A model generated the notes under the pieces. The model was not told the DNA's origin. It was given only the letters and a program-made list of their open reading frames with translations, and did not search any database. A stretch of 49,182 nucleotides of DNA from the NCBI RefSeq assembly GCF_000949255.1, contig NZ_JXUW01000023.1:1-49182 (forward strand), in the 5' to 3' direction. This DNA comes from Ferrimicrobium acidiphilum DSM 19497 (GTDB lineage: Bacteria; Actinomycetota; Acidimicrobiia; Acidimicrobiales; Acidimicrobiaceae). Made by a program: the position numbers and the translations under genes. Shown here piece by piece: positions 26,620 through 36,949 of the stretch (its first letter is position 1; every line of letters begins with the position of its first letter).

Positions 26620-27806
26620 TACGAGAACCTCCCGGTTGGGTCGAGCGCCACAGAAATTCGATCCACCAACCCAGATCTAGGCGTCGCCACCATTGAAAGA
26701 TGACTACCGTGTCCGACCTGCCCCAACGGACCGGTTGTACTATCCAGATGCGGGTCGACATCTTTCGGAAACGTATATAAACAGCGATCGTGCCTAGCGC
26801 GTAGCTCGACTCGGATATCCATATCGCTACCATCGGCTGCATCGAAGATGTTCGCTAGCTCACGAAGATGTTTCTCTGCGTCCGCGCCATCCACCGACAC
26901 GTCCACCACCCCGGCCCCGACGTAGGCGACATACGCAACTAGCGACGACGCAAGCGAAGTGACGACCCTGGGTAACAGCTTCAACATCCGAGCACTACGG
27001 GTGGAGAACGCGAATACGAGGCCACCGTCGACCGGGAGCTGAAGGTCGGATAGGTGGTGCCAGCGCTCCTGCGATCCACGATCGTCGAGAATCTCGATAC
27101 CGGAGATCGCCACGGCCGCTCTCAATCGCTCCACTCTTCGGTCGATCGCCGCCTCTCCCCCTTCGATTAGGCAGGACAAAAAACCCTCCGCAAAACTGAG
27201 CGCACTTACCTCGACCTTGGCCCGGGTGAGTACGGTGGCCACCTCTCGAATCTCGGCAACATCGATCGGAATCAGAAGCGTTCGCTGGCTCTCCGGTAGT
27301 GGGCGAGTCCGAAAAATCACCTCAGCTATGACACCAAAGCGTCCACGAGCACCAGTTAACAACTTTGCCAAGTCGTATCCGGCCACGTTCTTGATTACAG
27401 TGCCGCCACTGTGTGCAACTGTGCCATCGGCCAGCACCACCGTCATCCCAATGATCTGATCACGAACGCCCCCATAACGATGAAGAAGTCCTCCTCGTGC
27501 ACCCGTAGCGACCACGCCACCCACCGTACCTGAACCAGGTGGATCCACCGCCACCCTTTGACCCGCCCGAGCCAGCTGATCCTGGAGCTGCCTCCAGGAG
27601 ATGCCCGAACCGACCGAGACCGAGAAGTCGTCTACCCGATGCTCGATATCGACCAGACCGAGGGTACTCACCACGGCATGGTCCTCGCCTGCTACCAAGC
27701 TGTTAGTAGACATGCCACGAACTAGCACGTGGCGATCTCGATCGAGTTGGCTAAGCCACTCAGCAAGCTCCTCAACCGTAGCTGGTGTCACCACATCGGT
27801 TACCAT
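26616..27806 (-). CDS. glcE: Glycolate oxidase FAD-binding subunit GlcE
   Basis: The 396-residue protein is a shorter FAD-binding PCMH-type protein. VDPPGSGTVGGVVATGARGG and GGTVIKNVAGYDLAKLLTGA are the flavin-binding segments typical of GlcE. It forms the GlcDEF complex that oxidises glycolate to glyoxylate. It overlaps glcD by 7 bases and glcF by 4, indicating a tightly coupled operon. Confidence 0.9.
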   Translation of the reverse strand: MVTDVVTPATVEELAEWLSQLDRDRHVLVRGMSTNSLVAGEDHAVVSTLGLVDIEHRVDDFSVSVGSGISWRQLQDQLARAGQRVAVDPPGSGTVGGVVATGARGGLLHRYGGVRDQIIGMTVVLADGTVAHSGGTVIKNVAGYDLAKLLTGARGRFGVIAEVIFRTRPLPESQRTLLIPIDVAEIREVATVLTRAKVEVSALSFAEGFLSCLIEGGEAAIDRRVERLRAAVAISGIEILDDRGSQERWHHLSDLQLPVDGGLVFAFSTRSARMLKLLPRVVTSLASSLVAYVAYVGAGVVDVSVDGADAEKHLRELANIFDAADGSDMDIRVELRARHDRCLYTFPKDVDPHLDSTTGPLGQVGHGSHLSMVATPRSGLVDRISVALDPTGRFSY

Positions 27807-29263
27807 CTCTCACCCAACCCAGCCTGCTCTAGTGGATGTGGTTGGTAACGTCCAGGACGCTCACCACAGAGTCTTGGGGTCGGCAACAACTTGCCCCTGT
27901 TGCACAATCCCTTCGGATCAAACGCACTTCGCAGCCGTGAAAAGGTGTCTAAATCACTATCTGAGAACATATCCGGCATGTGACAGACCTTGTCGACGCC
28001 TATGCCATGTTCGCCAGTCAACGATCCGCCCTCATCAAGGCAGAGGGTCAAGATTTTCGCAGCGACCTCCTCAGCCATCTCCTCCTGCCCCTCAATCGCC
28101 GGATCATAGGTCACGAGTGGGTGCAGATTACCGTCGCCAGCATGAAACACGTTGAGGATCGCGAGGCCTGACTCCTTGCTCAGTCTGCCGATCCGTTCGA
28201 GTACGCGCGGTAACGCGGAGCGCGGCACAACACCATCTTGGACGATGTAGGCCGGCGCAACCCTGCCAGCAGCGGCAAAAGCAGCCTTTCTGGCTAGCCA
28301 CATCAGGGCACGTTCATCCTCGTTCATCGCCTCCCAGACGTGCAACGAGCCGTGCAAACTCATCACCTTGCGCACCGCTTGAAACTCATCGGCAACCTCG
28401 TCGGACTCACCATCTAGCTCTAGCAGTAGGCAGCTCTCGGCTGAGGTGTCGAGACCAGCCCCAGTCGCAAGCTCACATGCGACTATTGCGAGGTGATCCA
28501 TCATCTCGATAGCAGCAGGGGTGATACCACGAGCGACGACATCACTCACGGCGCGAGCAGCGGCGTCGACCGAATCAAAGTAGGCCACCAGCGTACGACG
28601 GATCTCGGGCAGCGGCATCAGCCGACAGACGACTCTAGTCACGATCCCGAGTGTCCCCTCAGAGCCGATCACCACTCCCCGAAGGTCGGGTCCGGGTCCA
28701 TCCATACCTTCACTACCCAGCCATACAAGCTCCCCAGTCGGCAACAAAACCTCCACTGCCAGCACGTGATTAGTGGTAAAACCATACTTGAAGCAGTGTG
28801 CACCCCCGGAGTTCTCAGCTACGTTACCACCGATGCTACAAGCGATCTGAGAGGATGGATCAGGAGCAAAATAGAGACCATAGCCCAAGACGGCCTTGGA
28901 GAGGTCGAGGTTTACCACTCCTGGCTCGACGACAGCAATCTGTGAAAACGGATCCACCTCGAGAATGTTGTTGAGCCTGGTCGTCACCACCAGCACCCCC
29001 TCCTCGTCAGGAAGGGCTCCACCGGAAAGGCCAGTACCTGACCCTCTGGCTACCCAGGGAAGATTGGAATCTATCACGGCGCGCACCGCCGCCACCAGCT
29101 CTTCGCGATCCGCCGGTACCACCACTATCTGAGGTACGGCACGATGGCTGGTGAGCCCATCACAGCTATAGGCTCCACGCTCAACGTCATCTAAGATGAG
29201 TGACGTCGGGCCGACAACGGTGCGGAGCCTTTCGACGAGGATGTCGATCTGCGAAATCGTCAC
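27800..29263 (-). CDS. glcD: Glycolate oxidase FAD subunit GlcD
   Basis: The 487-residue catalytic flavoprotein has the FAD-binding PCMH domain (VARGSGTGLSGGALPDEEG, GGNVAENSGGAHCFKYG, GSEGTLGIVT). The C-terminal cap has FHAGDGNLHPLV and LTGEHGIGVDK, where the conserved His and Glu bind the hydroxy acid. Glycolate is the likely substrate because glcE and glcF follow; D-lactate is an alternative for the family. The start is GTG 29263 with GAGAGGGG upstream. Confidence 0.93.
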   Translation of the reverse strand: MTISQIDILVERLRTVVGPTSLILDDVERGAYSCDGLTSHRAVPQIVVVPADREELVAAVRAVIDSNLPWVARGSGTGLSGGALPDEEGVLVVTTRLNNILEVDPFSQIAVVEPGVVNLDLSKAVLGYGLYFAPDPSSQIACSIGGNVAENSGGAHCFKYGFTTNHVLAVEVLLPTGELVWLGSEGMDGPGPDLRGVVIGSEGTLGIVTRVVCRLMPLPEIRRTLVAYFDSVDAAARAVSDVVARGITPAAIEMMDHLAIVACELATGAGLDTSAESCLLLELDGESDEVADEFQAVRKVMSLHGSLHVWEAMNEDERALMWLARKAAFAAAGRVAPAYIVQDGVVPRSALPRVLERIGRLSKESGLAILNVFHAGDGNLHPLVTYDPAIEGQEEMAEEVAAKILTLCLDEGGSLTGEHGIGVDKVCHMPDMFSDSDLDTFSRLRSAFDPKGLCNRGKLLPTPRLCGERPGRYQPHPLEQAGLGERW

Positions 29264-29340
29264 GTTACATCACCCCTCTCTCCAGGCCCTCGCCTGTTGA
29301 GACGGCCCTAACAGCAAGTATAGAACGGAAGGAATTCTCA

Positions 29341-30078
29341 ATGAAGGCCATGATCACAGGTGCCAGCTCCGGAATCGGCGAGGCGATCGCCGTCACACTC
29401 CACAAACTGGGATACGAACTTCTTATAACCGGTCGCCGCGAGCAACGCCTAAACGACCTCGCGCATCGCCTCGGCGACGAACGTATTACGGTCCAAGTCC
29501 TCGACATCACAGATTCGCAGGCGATAAAGGAGGTCGCCGACGAGGCTGGTGTAGTTGATGTCCTGATCAACAACGCGGGTGGAGCCCTCGGGTTAGCGAG
29601 TGCCCAGGAGTCGGAGCTCTCCGACTGGCTCACCATGATCGCAACCAACGTGACCGGACTAACGGTGCTTACCCATGCGATCCTGCCACAGATGGTCGAG
29701 CGTCACCAAGGCACGATCATCAACCTTGGATCGGTAGCCGGTGAGTTCCCTTATCCGGGTGGAAATGTCTATGGTGCCGCCAAGGCATTCGTCCGTCAAT
29801 TCAGTCTCAACCTCAAAGCCGACCTTGCCGGTACCGGGGTGCGAGTGACCAACATCGAGCCAGGTATGGTCGGAGACACCGAGTTCTCGTTGGTTCGCTT
29901 CGACAATGATGCCGATCGCGCCGCCAGCGTCTACGACGGGATGCAAGCACTCAAGCCCGAGGATATCGCCAATCTCGTCGGCTATATAGTCACACTCCCG
30001 AGTCACGTGAACATAAACACCGTATCGCTAATGCCCGTCGACCAAGGGTTTGGAGCCTTCAACGTATCACGCCACTGA
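29341..30078 (+). CDS. SDR family NAD(P)-dependent oxidoreductase (YdfG-like)
   Basis: This is a classical SDR of 245 residues. TGASSGIGEA binds the cofactor, NNAGGALGLA follows, and the catalytic Ser lies in LGSVAG with YGAAK as the Tyr-Lys pair. The proline-rich IEPGMVGDTEFS and the overall layout resemble YdfG/serine-3-dehydrogenase types. ATG 29341 was chosen because GGAAGGA lies upstream and the residues before it have no family match. It is divergent from glcD. Confidence 0.88.
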   Translation: MKAMITGASSGIGEAIAVTLHKLGYELLITGRREQRLNDLAHRLGDERITVQVLDITDSQAIKEVADEAGVVDVLINNAGGALGLASAQESELSDWLTMIATNVTGLTVLTHAILPQMVERHQGTIINLGSVAGEFPYPGGNVYGAAKAFVRQFSLNLKADLAGTGVRVTNIEPGMVGDTEFSLVRFDNDADRAASVYDGMQALKPEDIANLVGYIVTLPSHVNINTVSLMPVDQGFGAFNVSRH

Positions 30079-30195
30079 TCGTTGGAGCGATAGCTCCACT
30101 GACAGATGGACCGCGATGTCACACCCAGGCACCAGACTCATGATTACAGAACCGTGAGCGGAGTGCAACGGAGTCACTTAGACAAGGAGGGGCTG

Positions 30196-31311
30196 ATGGA
30201 GAGGGTCTACCTGCATCGTGATCATCAGGCGGAGTGGATCGCAACCATGCACGGGAATCGCACCCCAGACGGCGTCATCACTGCGCATGAGGATCCAAGG
30301 TTGATAAGCACCAGCCTTGCTGATCGCCTCAGCACCGAAGCCCAGCAAGCGGCGACGCTCTGTGACGCCGCTACTCTCGCCCATGGTGGCGGAGATCGAC
30401 CGCAGCCAGAGGAGCCCGACCACTATCGCACCTGTTTTGAGCGTGATCGGGATCGCATTCTCCACTCGAGCGCTTTTCGAAGGCTCGCAGGCAAGACCCA
30501 GGTATTCATCTTCCCCGCCGACCACCAACGCACTCGACTCACACACGCCTTAGAGGTGGCGCAGGTTGGGTCCGCCATCGCTCGTCGACTTCGCCTCAAC
30601 GTCGACCTCACCGAGGCGATCGCCCTCGGGCACGATTGCGGGCACGGACCAGGAGGACATGCGAGCGAAGTCGCTCTCGAACCGTTTCTGTCCGAGGGAT
30701 TCGATCACGCACCGTGGGGAGCTTTCGTCACCTTAGCCCCGCTAAATCTCTGTTTAGAGACCACCGACGGCATCGCCAACCACTCTTGGTCGCGGCCACG
30801 GCCGATAACTCCTGAGGCCGAGATCGTCGCTCTCGCCGACCGGATCGCGTATTCAGCCCATGACCTAGAGGATGCGATCGGTGCAGGTCTGCTCGCGCGT
30901 GAAGCCATCCCAACAGATCTCACCAGCCTGATAGGTTCGCACCGCAACCGCCAGCTCGACTACTTCATAACCGACGTCATAGAGACCACGATTGTGGCCG
31001 GCACGATTGGGCTCAGCCTCGAGGCAGGTGAGGCACTTGCTGCCCTTCGATCCTTTAACTACACCCATATCTACACCACCGACGCCTCTGAAGCACAGAG
31101 TCGGGCTGTCATCTCTCTGCTCCGGTCGCTAACCGAGTATCTCATCGACCATCCAGCTTCATTACCGCAACGCGAGGAGGAGATATCGATCGAACGCCAG
31201 GTGGTGGCTTACGTAGCAGGGATGACCGACCGCTTTGCCTTTCAACTCGCCCACGAACTCCTTGACTGGCCAGTGAACCGACTCCCAATGGGGATCGACC
31301 TTCGAGGTTAG
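30196..31311 (+). CDS. dgt: Deoxyguanosinetriphosphate triphosphohydrolase (dGTPase-like)
   Basis: The 371-residue HD-domain protein matches the bacterial dGTPase family, which splits dNTPs to nucleoside and triphosphate. Signature pieces are DRILHSSAFRRLAGKTQVF, TRLTHALEVAQVGSAIARRL, the HD metal site HDCGHGPGGHASE and DRIAYSAHDLEDA. ATG 30196 was preferred because AAGGAGGGG stands 7 bases upstream; the frame extends to 30106. A dnaG gene often follows in actinobacteria but does not here. Confidence 0.92.
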   Translation: MERVYLHRDHQAEWIATMHGNRTPDGVITAHEDPRLISTSLADRLSTEAQQAATLCDAATLAHGGGDRPQPEEPDHYRTCFERDRDRILHSSAFRRLAGKTQVFIFPADHQRTRLTHALEVAQVGSAIARRLRLNVDLTEAIALGHDCGHGPGGHASEVALEPFLSEGFDHAPWGAFVTLAPLNLCLETTDGIANHSWSRPRPITPEAEIVALADRIAYSAHDLEDAIGAGLLAREAIPTDLTSLIGSHRNRQLDYFITDVIETTIVAGTIGLSLEAGEALAALRSFNYTHIYTTDASEAQSRAVISLLRSLTEYLIDHPASLPQREEEISIERQVVAYVAGMTDRFAFQLAHELLDWPVNRLPMGIDLRG

Positions 31312-31474
31312 CTCTAGCCAAAACAAGGTAGCCATCGCCTCCAAATCGCGACAGGCCTCCTTGGAGTAAACCAGTCCAACCGAGTCGAACAAACAAGTCC
31401 TCCATCATCATTATCGAACAATCGATCCATTAACATTTGGGATACGAGCACCTGAGCTCGCTGGCACCATCTTG

Positions 31475-31506
31475 TGTCGTTGGTTTTGTGTGTCGTTGGT
31501 TTTGTG
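31475..31506 (+). repeat. Tandem 16 bp repeat before the acyl-CoA ligase
   Basis: TGTCGTTGGTTTTGTG occurs twice head to tail (31475-31490, 31491-31506), ending 21 bases before the ligase ATG. It may be a replication slippage product in the leader or affect ribosome access. No inverted symmetry is seen. Confidence 0.7.
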
Positions 31507-31527
31507 CCGTGACCGAGGGGGACTCGT

Positions 31528-33036
31528 ATGCATTCGTTTCAAGATCCGCTACGGCGTGGGGCTCGAGTAGCCCCGAACAAGGTCGCCGTTATCTGCGGAG
31601 AGGATCGCCTCACCTTCAGAGAACTCGAGACAAGGATCCACAAACTCAGCGCTGTACTCCAAGGATTTGATCTCTCGCCAGGTGATCGCGTCGCTATCAT
31701 CGCCAACAACTGCCATCGTTACATCGAGGTCTACCTCGCCGTCCCCTCCAACGGCCTGGTACTCGTGCCGCTGAGTACACGTTCGACCATCGCCGAGATA
31801 GCCTTTGCGCTCTCAGATGCCGATGTACGCGTGGTCATCACCGACCGCAAGCTCGACTCGATCGGCACCTCAGTCGCTCATGTGATCACAATCCCTGATG
31901 AGTATGAGGAGGCGCTTGGGCAGGCGAGTCCAATCGACTACCTCGACCAGCCAAATGAAGAGACGTTGGCCGGGTTGTTCTATACCGGAGGGACCACTGG
32001 AAGGTCCAAAGGAGTGATGCTCACGCATGGGAACCTGCTCGCCAACGCCTGGACGGCCATCGCCTGGGCTCACCTCTCCGAGGAGGATCGCTGGCTGGTG
32101 ATGGCGCCTATGTTTCACGCCGCCGGGACCTGTCTTGTGATCGCGTCCATCTGGCTCACCGCCACTCAGATCGTGCTCGGAACCTTTGCCCCCAAAGAGG
32201 CGCTAGATATCATAGAACGTGAACGCGCTACCGGCACTCTCGCGGTGCCGACCATGATGCTCGCGATCAATGATGTCATGGCGACCTCACCTCGCGACGT
32301 CTCCTCGCTTCGACTACTAAGTCACGGTGCATCACCTGCTCCTATCGAGATTCTGAAGCAATCGCATCATCACTTTCCAACTGCCGAGATGCTCCATCTC
32401 TACGGAACCACCGAGAGCTCACCGATCGCCTCTATCTTCGCTCACGAAGAGCGGCACCTTGCAGATGCCAAAGCAGGATCGATCGGCGTTCCTGCAGTCG
32501 GAGTTGACCTCGCGGTTCTCGACCCAGATGACAACGAACTCGGCGCAGGCGAAGTCGGTGAGATAGCCATCCGTGGAAACAACGTCATGAAGGGTTACTG
32601 GAACCTCCCTGAGGAGTCCGAACGCGCGCTCCGGTCCGGATGGTACCACACCGGAGATCTCGGGATGGTCGACAACGATGGCTACTTCTTCCTGATCGAC
32701 CGACTCAAAGACATGGTCATCACTGGCGGTGAGAATGTCTACACCATCGAGGTAGAGGACGCACTTTATCGGCATCCAAAGGTGCAGGAGGCCGCGGTCT
32801 TTGGGGTGCCAGATCCTAAGTGGGGTGAGGCTGTCCACGCCGTGGTCGTGCCTCGTGAAGATGTAACGCCGGGGGAGATTATCGCCTTTTTACGGACACA
32901 ACTTGCCGGTTACAAGCTTCCTAAACAGATCGACTTGCGCCAGAGTCCACTCCCAAAGTCCGGTGCTGGAAAGATCTTGAAACGTGACCTGCGCGAGCCG
33001 TTTTGGAGCGGTCACACAACCCGAATCGGCAACTAG
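31528..33036 (+). CDS. AMP-forming acyl-CoA ligase (fatty-acid--CoA ligase type)
   Basis: The 502-residue ANL-superfamily enzyme activates a carboxylic acid to its CoA thioester through an acyl-AMP. The P-loop-like LFYTGGTTGRSKGVMLTHGN, LYGTTES, SGWYHTGDLG, KDMVITGGENVYTIEVEDAL and the catalytic Lys in PKSGAGKILKRDL are all present. Chain length preference cannot be read. GAGGGGGAC precedes the ATG. The thiolase and thioesterase genes 2.3 kb away also handle acyl-CoA, but on the other strand. Confidence 0.9.
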   Translation: MHSFQDPLRRGARVAPNKVAVICGEDRLTFRELETRIHKLSAVLQGFDLSPGDRVAIIANNCHRYIEVYLAVPSNGLVLVPLSTRSTIAEIAFALSDADVRVVITDRKLDSIGTSVAHVITIPDEYEEALGQASPIDYLDQPNEETLAGLFYTGGTTGRSKGVMLTHGNLLANAWTAIAWAHLSEEDRWLVMAPMFHAAGTCLVIASIWLTATQIVLGTFAPKEALDIIERERATGTLAVPTMMLAINDVMATSPRDVSSLRLLSHGASPAPIEILKQSHHHFPTAEMLHLYGTTESSPIASIFAHEERHLADAKAGSIGVPAVGVDLAVLDPDDNELGAGEVGEIAIRGNNVMKGYWNLPEESERALRSGWYHTGDLGMVDNDGYFFLIDRLKDMVITGGENVYTIEVEDALYRHPKVQEAAVFGVPDPKWGEAVHAVVVPREDVTPGEIIAFLRTQLAGYKLPKQIDLRQSPLPKSGAGKILKRDLREPFWSGHTTRIGN

Positions 33037-33093
33037 TGTGACCCTGGTGACGCCAACCGGAACTCTAGCGCATCATCTGAAAGGGAGCGAGCT

Positions 33094-34098
33094 GTGAACT
33101 TTGTAGGGAGCGATCTTCTCACAGTGGACCAGCTCTCGAGGGACGACCTTGAGCAGATCATGAGTGTTGCGCGCCGTATGGAGCCGATCGCGCGCCGCGA
33201 GAAGGTTACCCGTGTTCTCGAAGGCGCCGTACTAGCGAGCCTCTTTCTGGAGGCAAGTACGAGGACGCGCCTTAGCTTCGGGAGTGCGTTTTCACGCCTC
33301 GGTGGTGCGGTGCGTGAGACCGTCGGCCTGACCTTCTCCTCGATGGCCAAGGGGGAGTCGATAGCAGACACCGCCCGTGTGATCAGCGGGTACGCCGACA
33401 TCATGACTATCCGCCACCCTGAAGCGGGATCGGTAGCCCAGTTTGCCAAGGCATCTCTGGTGCCGGTGATCAACGCAGGGGATGGTGCCGCTGAGCACCC
33501 AACTCAGGCCCTCCTAGACATCTACACCATCGAAGAGGAGTTTGCCGCCCGCGACAAGCAACTCGACGGCGCCCATGTGCTCTTCGTCGGCGACCTCAAG
33601 TATGGACGCACAGTCCACTCACTTTTGAAACTCCTCAGCCTCTACGAGTCGATGACCTTCACCCTCCTGGCACCAGATCTGCTCTCGATGCCCACCTCGA
33701 TTGTCGAGTTGGTCGAGTCACGCGGGCATAAGGTAGTCGAATACGACAGTATGCCGACCGAACCCGACCGTGTAGACGTGATCTACGCCACACGGATTCA
33801 GCGGGAACGGCTCCAGGGAGAGCAGATCGAGGGCTATAGCCACGACTTCCATGTCAACACCGCCTTCGTCGAGCATGTCGGCGACTCCTCGACGATCGTG
33901 ATGCACCCATTGCCTCGAGATTCGACCCCATCATCGAATGACCTCAGCACCGATCTAGATGCCGATCCTCGTTTGGCAATCTTCCGTCAAACCGACCGCG
34001 GAATACCGATAAGAATGGCGCTGTTTGCGCTCATCCTTGGGGTCGCTGACTCGATTGAGTCGACCTATCGGGACCCACTATGGCATACCACTACCTAA
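33094..34098 (+). CDS. pyrB: Aspartate carbamoyltransferase catalytic subunit
   Basis: PyrB condenses carbamoyl phosphate and aspartate in pyrimidine synthesis. The 334-residue protein has the carbamoyl phosphate loop FLEASTRTRLSF, the HPTQALLD motif, GDLKYGRTVHSLLKLL (aspartate type rather than ornithine type), YATRIQRER and MHPLPR. AAAGGGAGCGAGCT precedes GTG 33094. No pyrR, pyrC or carAB lies next to it in the window. The end overlaps the lipoprotein gene start by 19 bases. Confidence 0.92.
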   Translation: MNFVGSDLLTVDQLSRDDLEQIMSVARRMEPIARREKVTRVLEGAVLASLFLEASTRTRLSFGSAFSRLGGAVRETVGLTFSSMAKGESIADTARVISGYADIMTIRHPEAGSVAQFAKASLVPVINAGDGAAEHPTQALLDIYTIEEEFAARDKQLDGAHVLFVGDLKYGRTVHSLLKLLSLYESMTFTLLAPDLLSMPTSIVELVESRGHKVVEYDSMPTEPDRVDVIYATRIQRERLQGEQIEGYSHDFHVNTAFVEHVGDSSTIVMHPLPRDSTPSSNDLSTDLDADPRLAIFRQTDRGIPIRMALFALILGVADSIESTYRDPLWHTTT

Positions 34099-35297
34099 CT
34101 GGCCATCACTTAGGGCAAGCGGCTAGCAATAGCACGTCCCTGAACACGATCTCACCCTCCACCTACCGGGTCAAACGAGGTCACAATCGTTCACCCAGAC
34201 GCTGGTTGCTATCACTGATCGCTTCTGCAGTCATGCTCAGCGCGTGCTCCACCGCTACAGCGAGCCAATCTGGGGGCACAGGTACAAAAAGGGGCACGAC
34301 GGTTGCACCACCACACTTGGTGGTGACCACTGGCCCAAAGCACACAAGGGTATTTCACAACGTCTTTGATCCAAGCGTCATAGACGCCTCGTCCGGGATC
34401 TACCTTGGATGGGTCTTCGCACACCCTGGCAGTGCACAGAGTAGATCAGCAGTCGTACGAATCGACCGAGCAAACGCCAAAGTGCTCTCGACCAACGTAC
34501 TCGCTGGCAGCATCGAAGCTGGAGTCGCAACCAACCGACATCTGTGGATCACGTCATCTAACGCGCCGAGTAAGGCCATCCTTTATGAGTTCAACGCCGA
34601 CAACCTAACCCTAACGAGAACTATACCTCTTATCGGTACAGATCCAGGAACCTCTATGGCCACCACCAACAGCTACCTCTGGGTCTCAGAAGGTGACCAG
34701 CTACTCCGGATCGACCGCCGTGATGCCAACCTTCGCAAGCAGGTCAAACTCACAGCTGCCTTCTCAGCCACCGTGTCCACCGACACTCAAGATCACCTTT
34801 TAGTGGTGGCTATCGCCAACCGAGGTGGTCAGGGACGGATCGAGATTCGTTCTGGCGCCAACGCAAATCTCATCGGCACAAGCGCATCGCTCAACGGAGT
34901 TTTTGCCCCGCGTACAGCAGCTGTCGGTAAAAACATATGGATAAGCGAGGCGACCGGCAATATGGGTTACGTCAGCCGCTATCGCCTCAGAGGACTCACC
35001 CCAACCGTCGCTGGTTGCCCTTCGTCTCTACTCACCAACAGCCCAACCTGTATCCTCGGCTCCAACGGCCTTCAGGTCAACGCATCGCATCAACTGATCT
35101 TTCTCTCACAGGTTGCTGGTGGTGGTGCACGTAACGCGTGTATAGATCCCAGCAACGGCAGCATCGTCGCGCAACTTCCGCTCGCACCCACCGATCAACT
35201 ACTGACCATCGGACACTCACACCTGTTTGTGATGACTCAGACCAGAAGGGAGAACGTGGTCGAGCTACCGATACCAAGTGCCTGTCTGGGTGGTTGA
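34080..35297 (+). CDS. Putative secreted lipoprotein with beta-propeller-like repeats
   Basis: This 405-residue protein has a long basic N-region ending RSPRRWLLSL. A hydrophobic stretch and a lipobox LSAC follow, with the Cys at residue 56, typical of signal peptidase II substrates. The mature part is rich in short strands with repeats such as GVATNRHLWITSS, SMATTNSYLWVSEGDQLLRI and RTAAVGKNIWISEATG, suggesting a beta-propeller. I do not recognise the family; function unknown. No later start would keep the signal peptide except weak TTG codons. ATG 34080 overlaps pyrB. Confidence 0.65.
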   Translation: MAYHYLTGHHLGQAASNSTSLNTISPSTYRVKRGHNRSPRRWLLSLIASAVMLSACSTATASQSGGTGTKRGTTVAPPHLVVTTGPKHTRVFHNVFDPSVIDASSGIYLGWVFAHPGSAQSRSAVVRIDRANAKVLSTNVLAGSIEAGVATNRHLWITSSNAPSKAILYEFNADNLTLTRTIPLIGTDPGTSMATTNSYLWVSEGDQLLRIDRRDANLRKQVKLTAAFSATVSTDTQDHLLVVAIANRGGQGRIEIRSGANANLIGTSASLNGVFAPRTAAVGKNIWISEATGNMGYVSRYRLRGLTPTVAGCPSSLLTNSPTCILGSNGLQVNASHQLIFLSQVAGGGARNACIDPSNGSIVAQLPLAPTDQLLTIGHSHLFVMTQTRRENVVELPIPSACLGG

Positions 35298-35321
35298 GGC
35301 CGCCCTCTACCACAAGTTCAA

Positions 35322-36527
35322 CTAGTCAACCCTCTTGAACACAGCGGCGATGCCCTGACCAACTCCGATACACATCGTTACCAGTGCAAGATCAAGGTCG
35401 CGCTCACCCAGCTCAGTCGTAGCGGTAAGCGCCAGACGAGCGCCGCTCGCCCCAAGTGGATGCCCCAAGGCGATGGCGCCACCGTTGGGGTTCACAAAGT
35501 CGGCATCATCTGGAAGACCAAGTTGACGAAGGCAGGCGAGCGACTGAGCGGCGAAGGCTTCGTTGAGCTCTATGACGCCAAAATCAGTAATCCGTAGATT
35601 CAAACGATCCATAACCCGGCGCGAGGCCGGCACGGGTCCTATGCCCATGATCCGTGGAGGGACGCCAGCGGTTGCTCCCGCCATCACCTCCGCCACCGGA
35701 GTCAACGAATAGCGCTCCACAGCCCGTTCACTAGCGACCAAGACAGCGGCGGCGCCATCATTGAGCCCACTCGCATTTCCGGCCGTCACTGTACCCCCGT
35801 TACGGAAGGCAGGTTTGAGCTCTGCGAGCTTGTCCAACGAGGTCAACCGAGGATGCTCATCACGATCGACAACCTTTGTTTCGCGTCTGCTCTGCACCTC
35901 GACCGAGACGATCTCCCGCCCTAGGCGACCATTCTCCTGTGCTTTGGCGGCTCTCTCCTGTGAGCGCATAGCGAAGGCGTCCTGATCATCTCGAGATATC
36001 GAAAACTCCTGAGCGACGTTCTCGGCGGTCTCCCCCATCGAGTCTACGCCGAACTCCTCACGCATACGAGTGTTGACAAAACGCCATCCGAGCGTGGTAT
36101 CAAAGACCTCCATGGCGCGGTCGTAGGCGCTCGCAGCCTTTGGCATTACAAACGGTGCTCTCGACATACCCTCGACTCCACCGGCGATGACGATCTCCCC
36201 ATCTCCACTCTTGATCAGGCGCGAGGCCGTCATTATCGCCTCAAGTCCGGATCCACAGAGCCGGTTCACGGTCACACCTGGGGTCTCGACCCCCAAACCA
36301 GCGAGTAAGCCCGCCATCCGGGCGACGTTGCGATTGTCCTCACCTGCCTGATTGGCACATCCAAGAATGACCTCATCGACATGTCCAGCCACCGACGGAA
36401 AGCGCCCCATGAGCTCAGCTAGCACCCGTGCTGCGAGGTCGTCAGTACGCACAGAGGCGAGTACGCCTCCATAGCGCCCGAACGGAGTTCGAACTCCCCC
36501 GACAAGATAGGCCTTTGGCATCCTCAC
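35322..36527 (-). CDS. Acetyl-CoA acetyltransferase / 3-oxoacyl-CoA thiolase
   Basis: The 401-residue thiolase has the nucleophile Cys in [12 protein letters not shown] (about 90), the His in [17 protein letters not shown] and the second Cys in [25 protein letters not shown] completes the active site. It would act in beta-oxidation or in beta-ketoadipyl-CoA cleavage. Because a PaaI-type thioesterase and a TetR remnant precede it with 4-base overlaps, a role in phenylacetate breakdown is possible; no other paa gene is in the window. Confidence 0.92.
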   Translation of the reverse strand: MRMPKAYLVGGVRTPFGRYGGVLASVRTDDLAARVLAELMGRFPSVAGHVDEVILGCANQAGEDNRNVARMAGLLAGLGVETPGVTVNRLCGSGLEAIMTASRLIKSGDGEIVIAGGVEGMSRAPFVMPKAASAYDRAMEVFDTTLGWRFVNTRMREEFGVDSMGETAENVAQEFSISRDDQDAFAMRSQERAAKAQENGRLGREIVSVEVQSRRETKVVDRDEHPRLTSLDKLAELKPAFRNGGTVTAGNASGLNDGAAAVLVASERAVERYSLTPVAEVMAGATAGVPPRIMGIGPVPASRRVMDRLNLRITDFGVIELNEAFAAQSLACLRQLGLPDDADFVNPNGGAIALGHPLGASGARLALTATTELGERDLDLALVTMCIGVGQGIAAVFKRVD

Positions 36528-36949
36528 TCCTCCTCTAGAACCGGCTGTCCCAATGATCGAGATCGACCATGGAAGATAGCAATAGTCTCGCCCTCACGTT
36601 CGATCGTAATGTCGTAGAGCCCATTCCTCCCAAACCGAGTCAGCTCCCTCGCTATCGCGACCAGCCGATCGCCACGGTAGACAGGGGCGATGAACTCCAC
36701 AGCTGCACTCTGAGCCACGGTCACCAAGTTGTAGGTGTTGCAAGCAAATGCGAAGGCGGTATCAGCGAGCAAGAAAATATAGCCACCATGACATATCCTG
36801 TGACCATTCACCATGGTATCGGTGATCTCCATCGTCAGGCTGGCGCTACCTGGAGCAACACGTACGAGCTCAATCCCAAGGGACTGAGACGCAAGATCAC
36901 GTGCGTACATCGCGCGAGCACACGCCTCAGCGAGCTCCTGTTCAGTCAT
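36524..36949 (-). CDS. paaI: Hotdog-fold thioesterase, PaaI type
   Basis: The 141-residue hotdog protein has NGHRICHGGYIFLLADTAFA, the PaaI signature, where HGG and the Asp form the active site of hydroxyphenylacetyl-CoA thioesterases. AVEFIAPVYRGDRLVA and the C-terminal IFHGRSR fit the family. It shares four bases with the thiolase gene downstream and ATGA with the TetR stop upstream, so all three formed one operon. The regulator is now truncated. Confidence 0.88.
   Translation of the reverse strand: MTEQELAEACARAMYARDLASQSLGIELVRVAPGSASLTMEITDTMVNGHRICHGGYIFLLADTAFAFACNTYNLVTVAQSAAVEFIAPVYRGDRLVAIARELTRFGRNGLYDITIEREGETIAIFHGRSRSLGQPVLEEE

Noticed and set aside
30106-30195. Longer N-terminus for the dGTPase
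   Set aside because: The upstream 30 codons have no family similarity, while ATG 30196 has a strong Shine-Dalgarno at proper distance.
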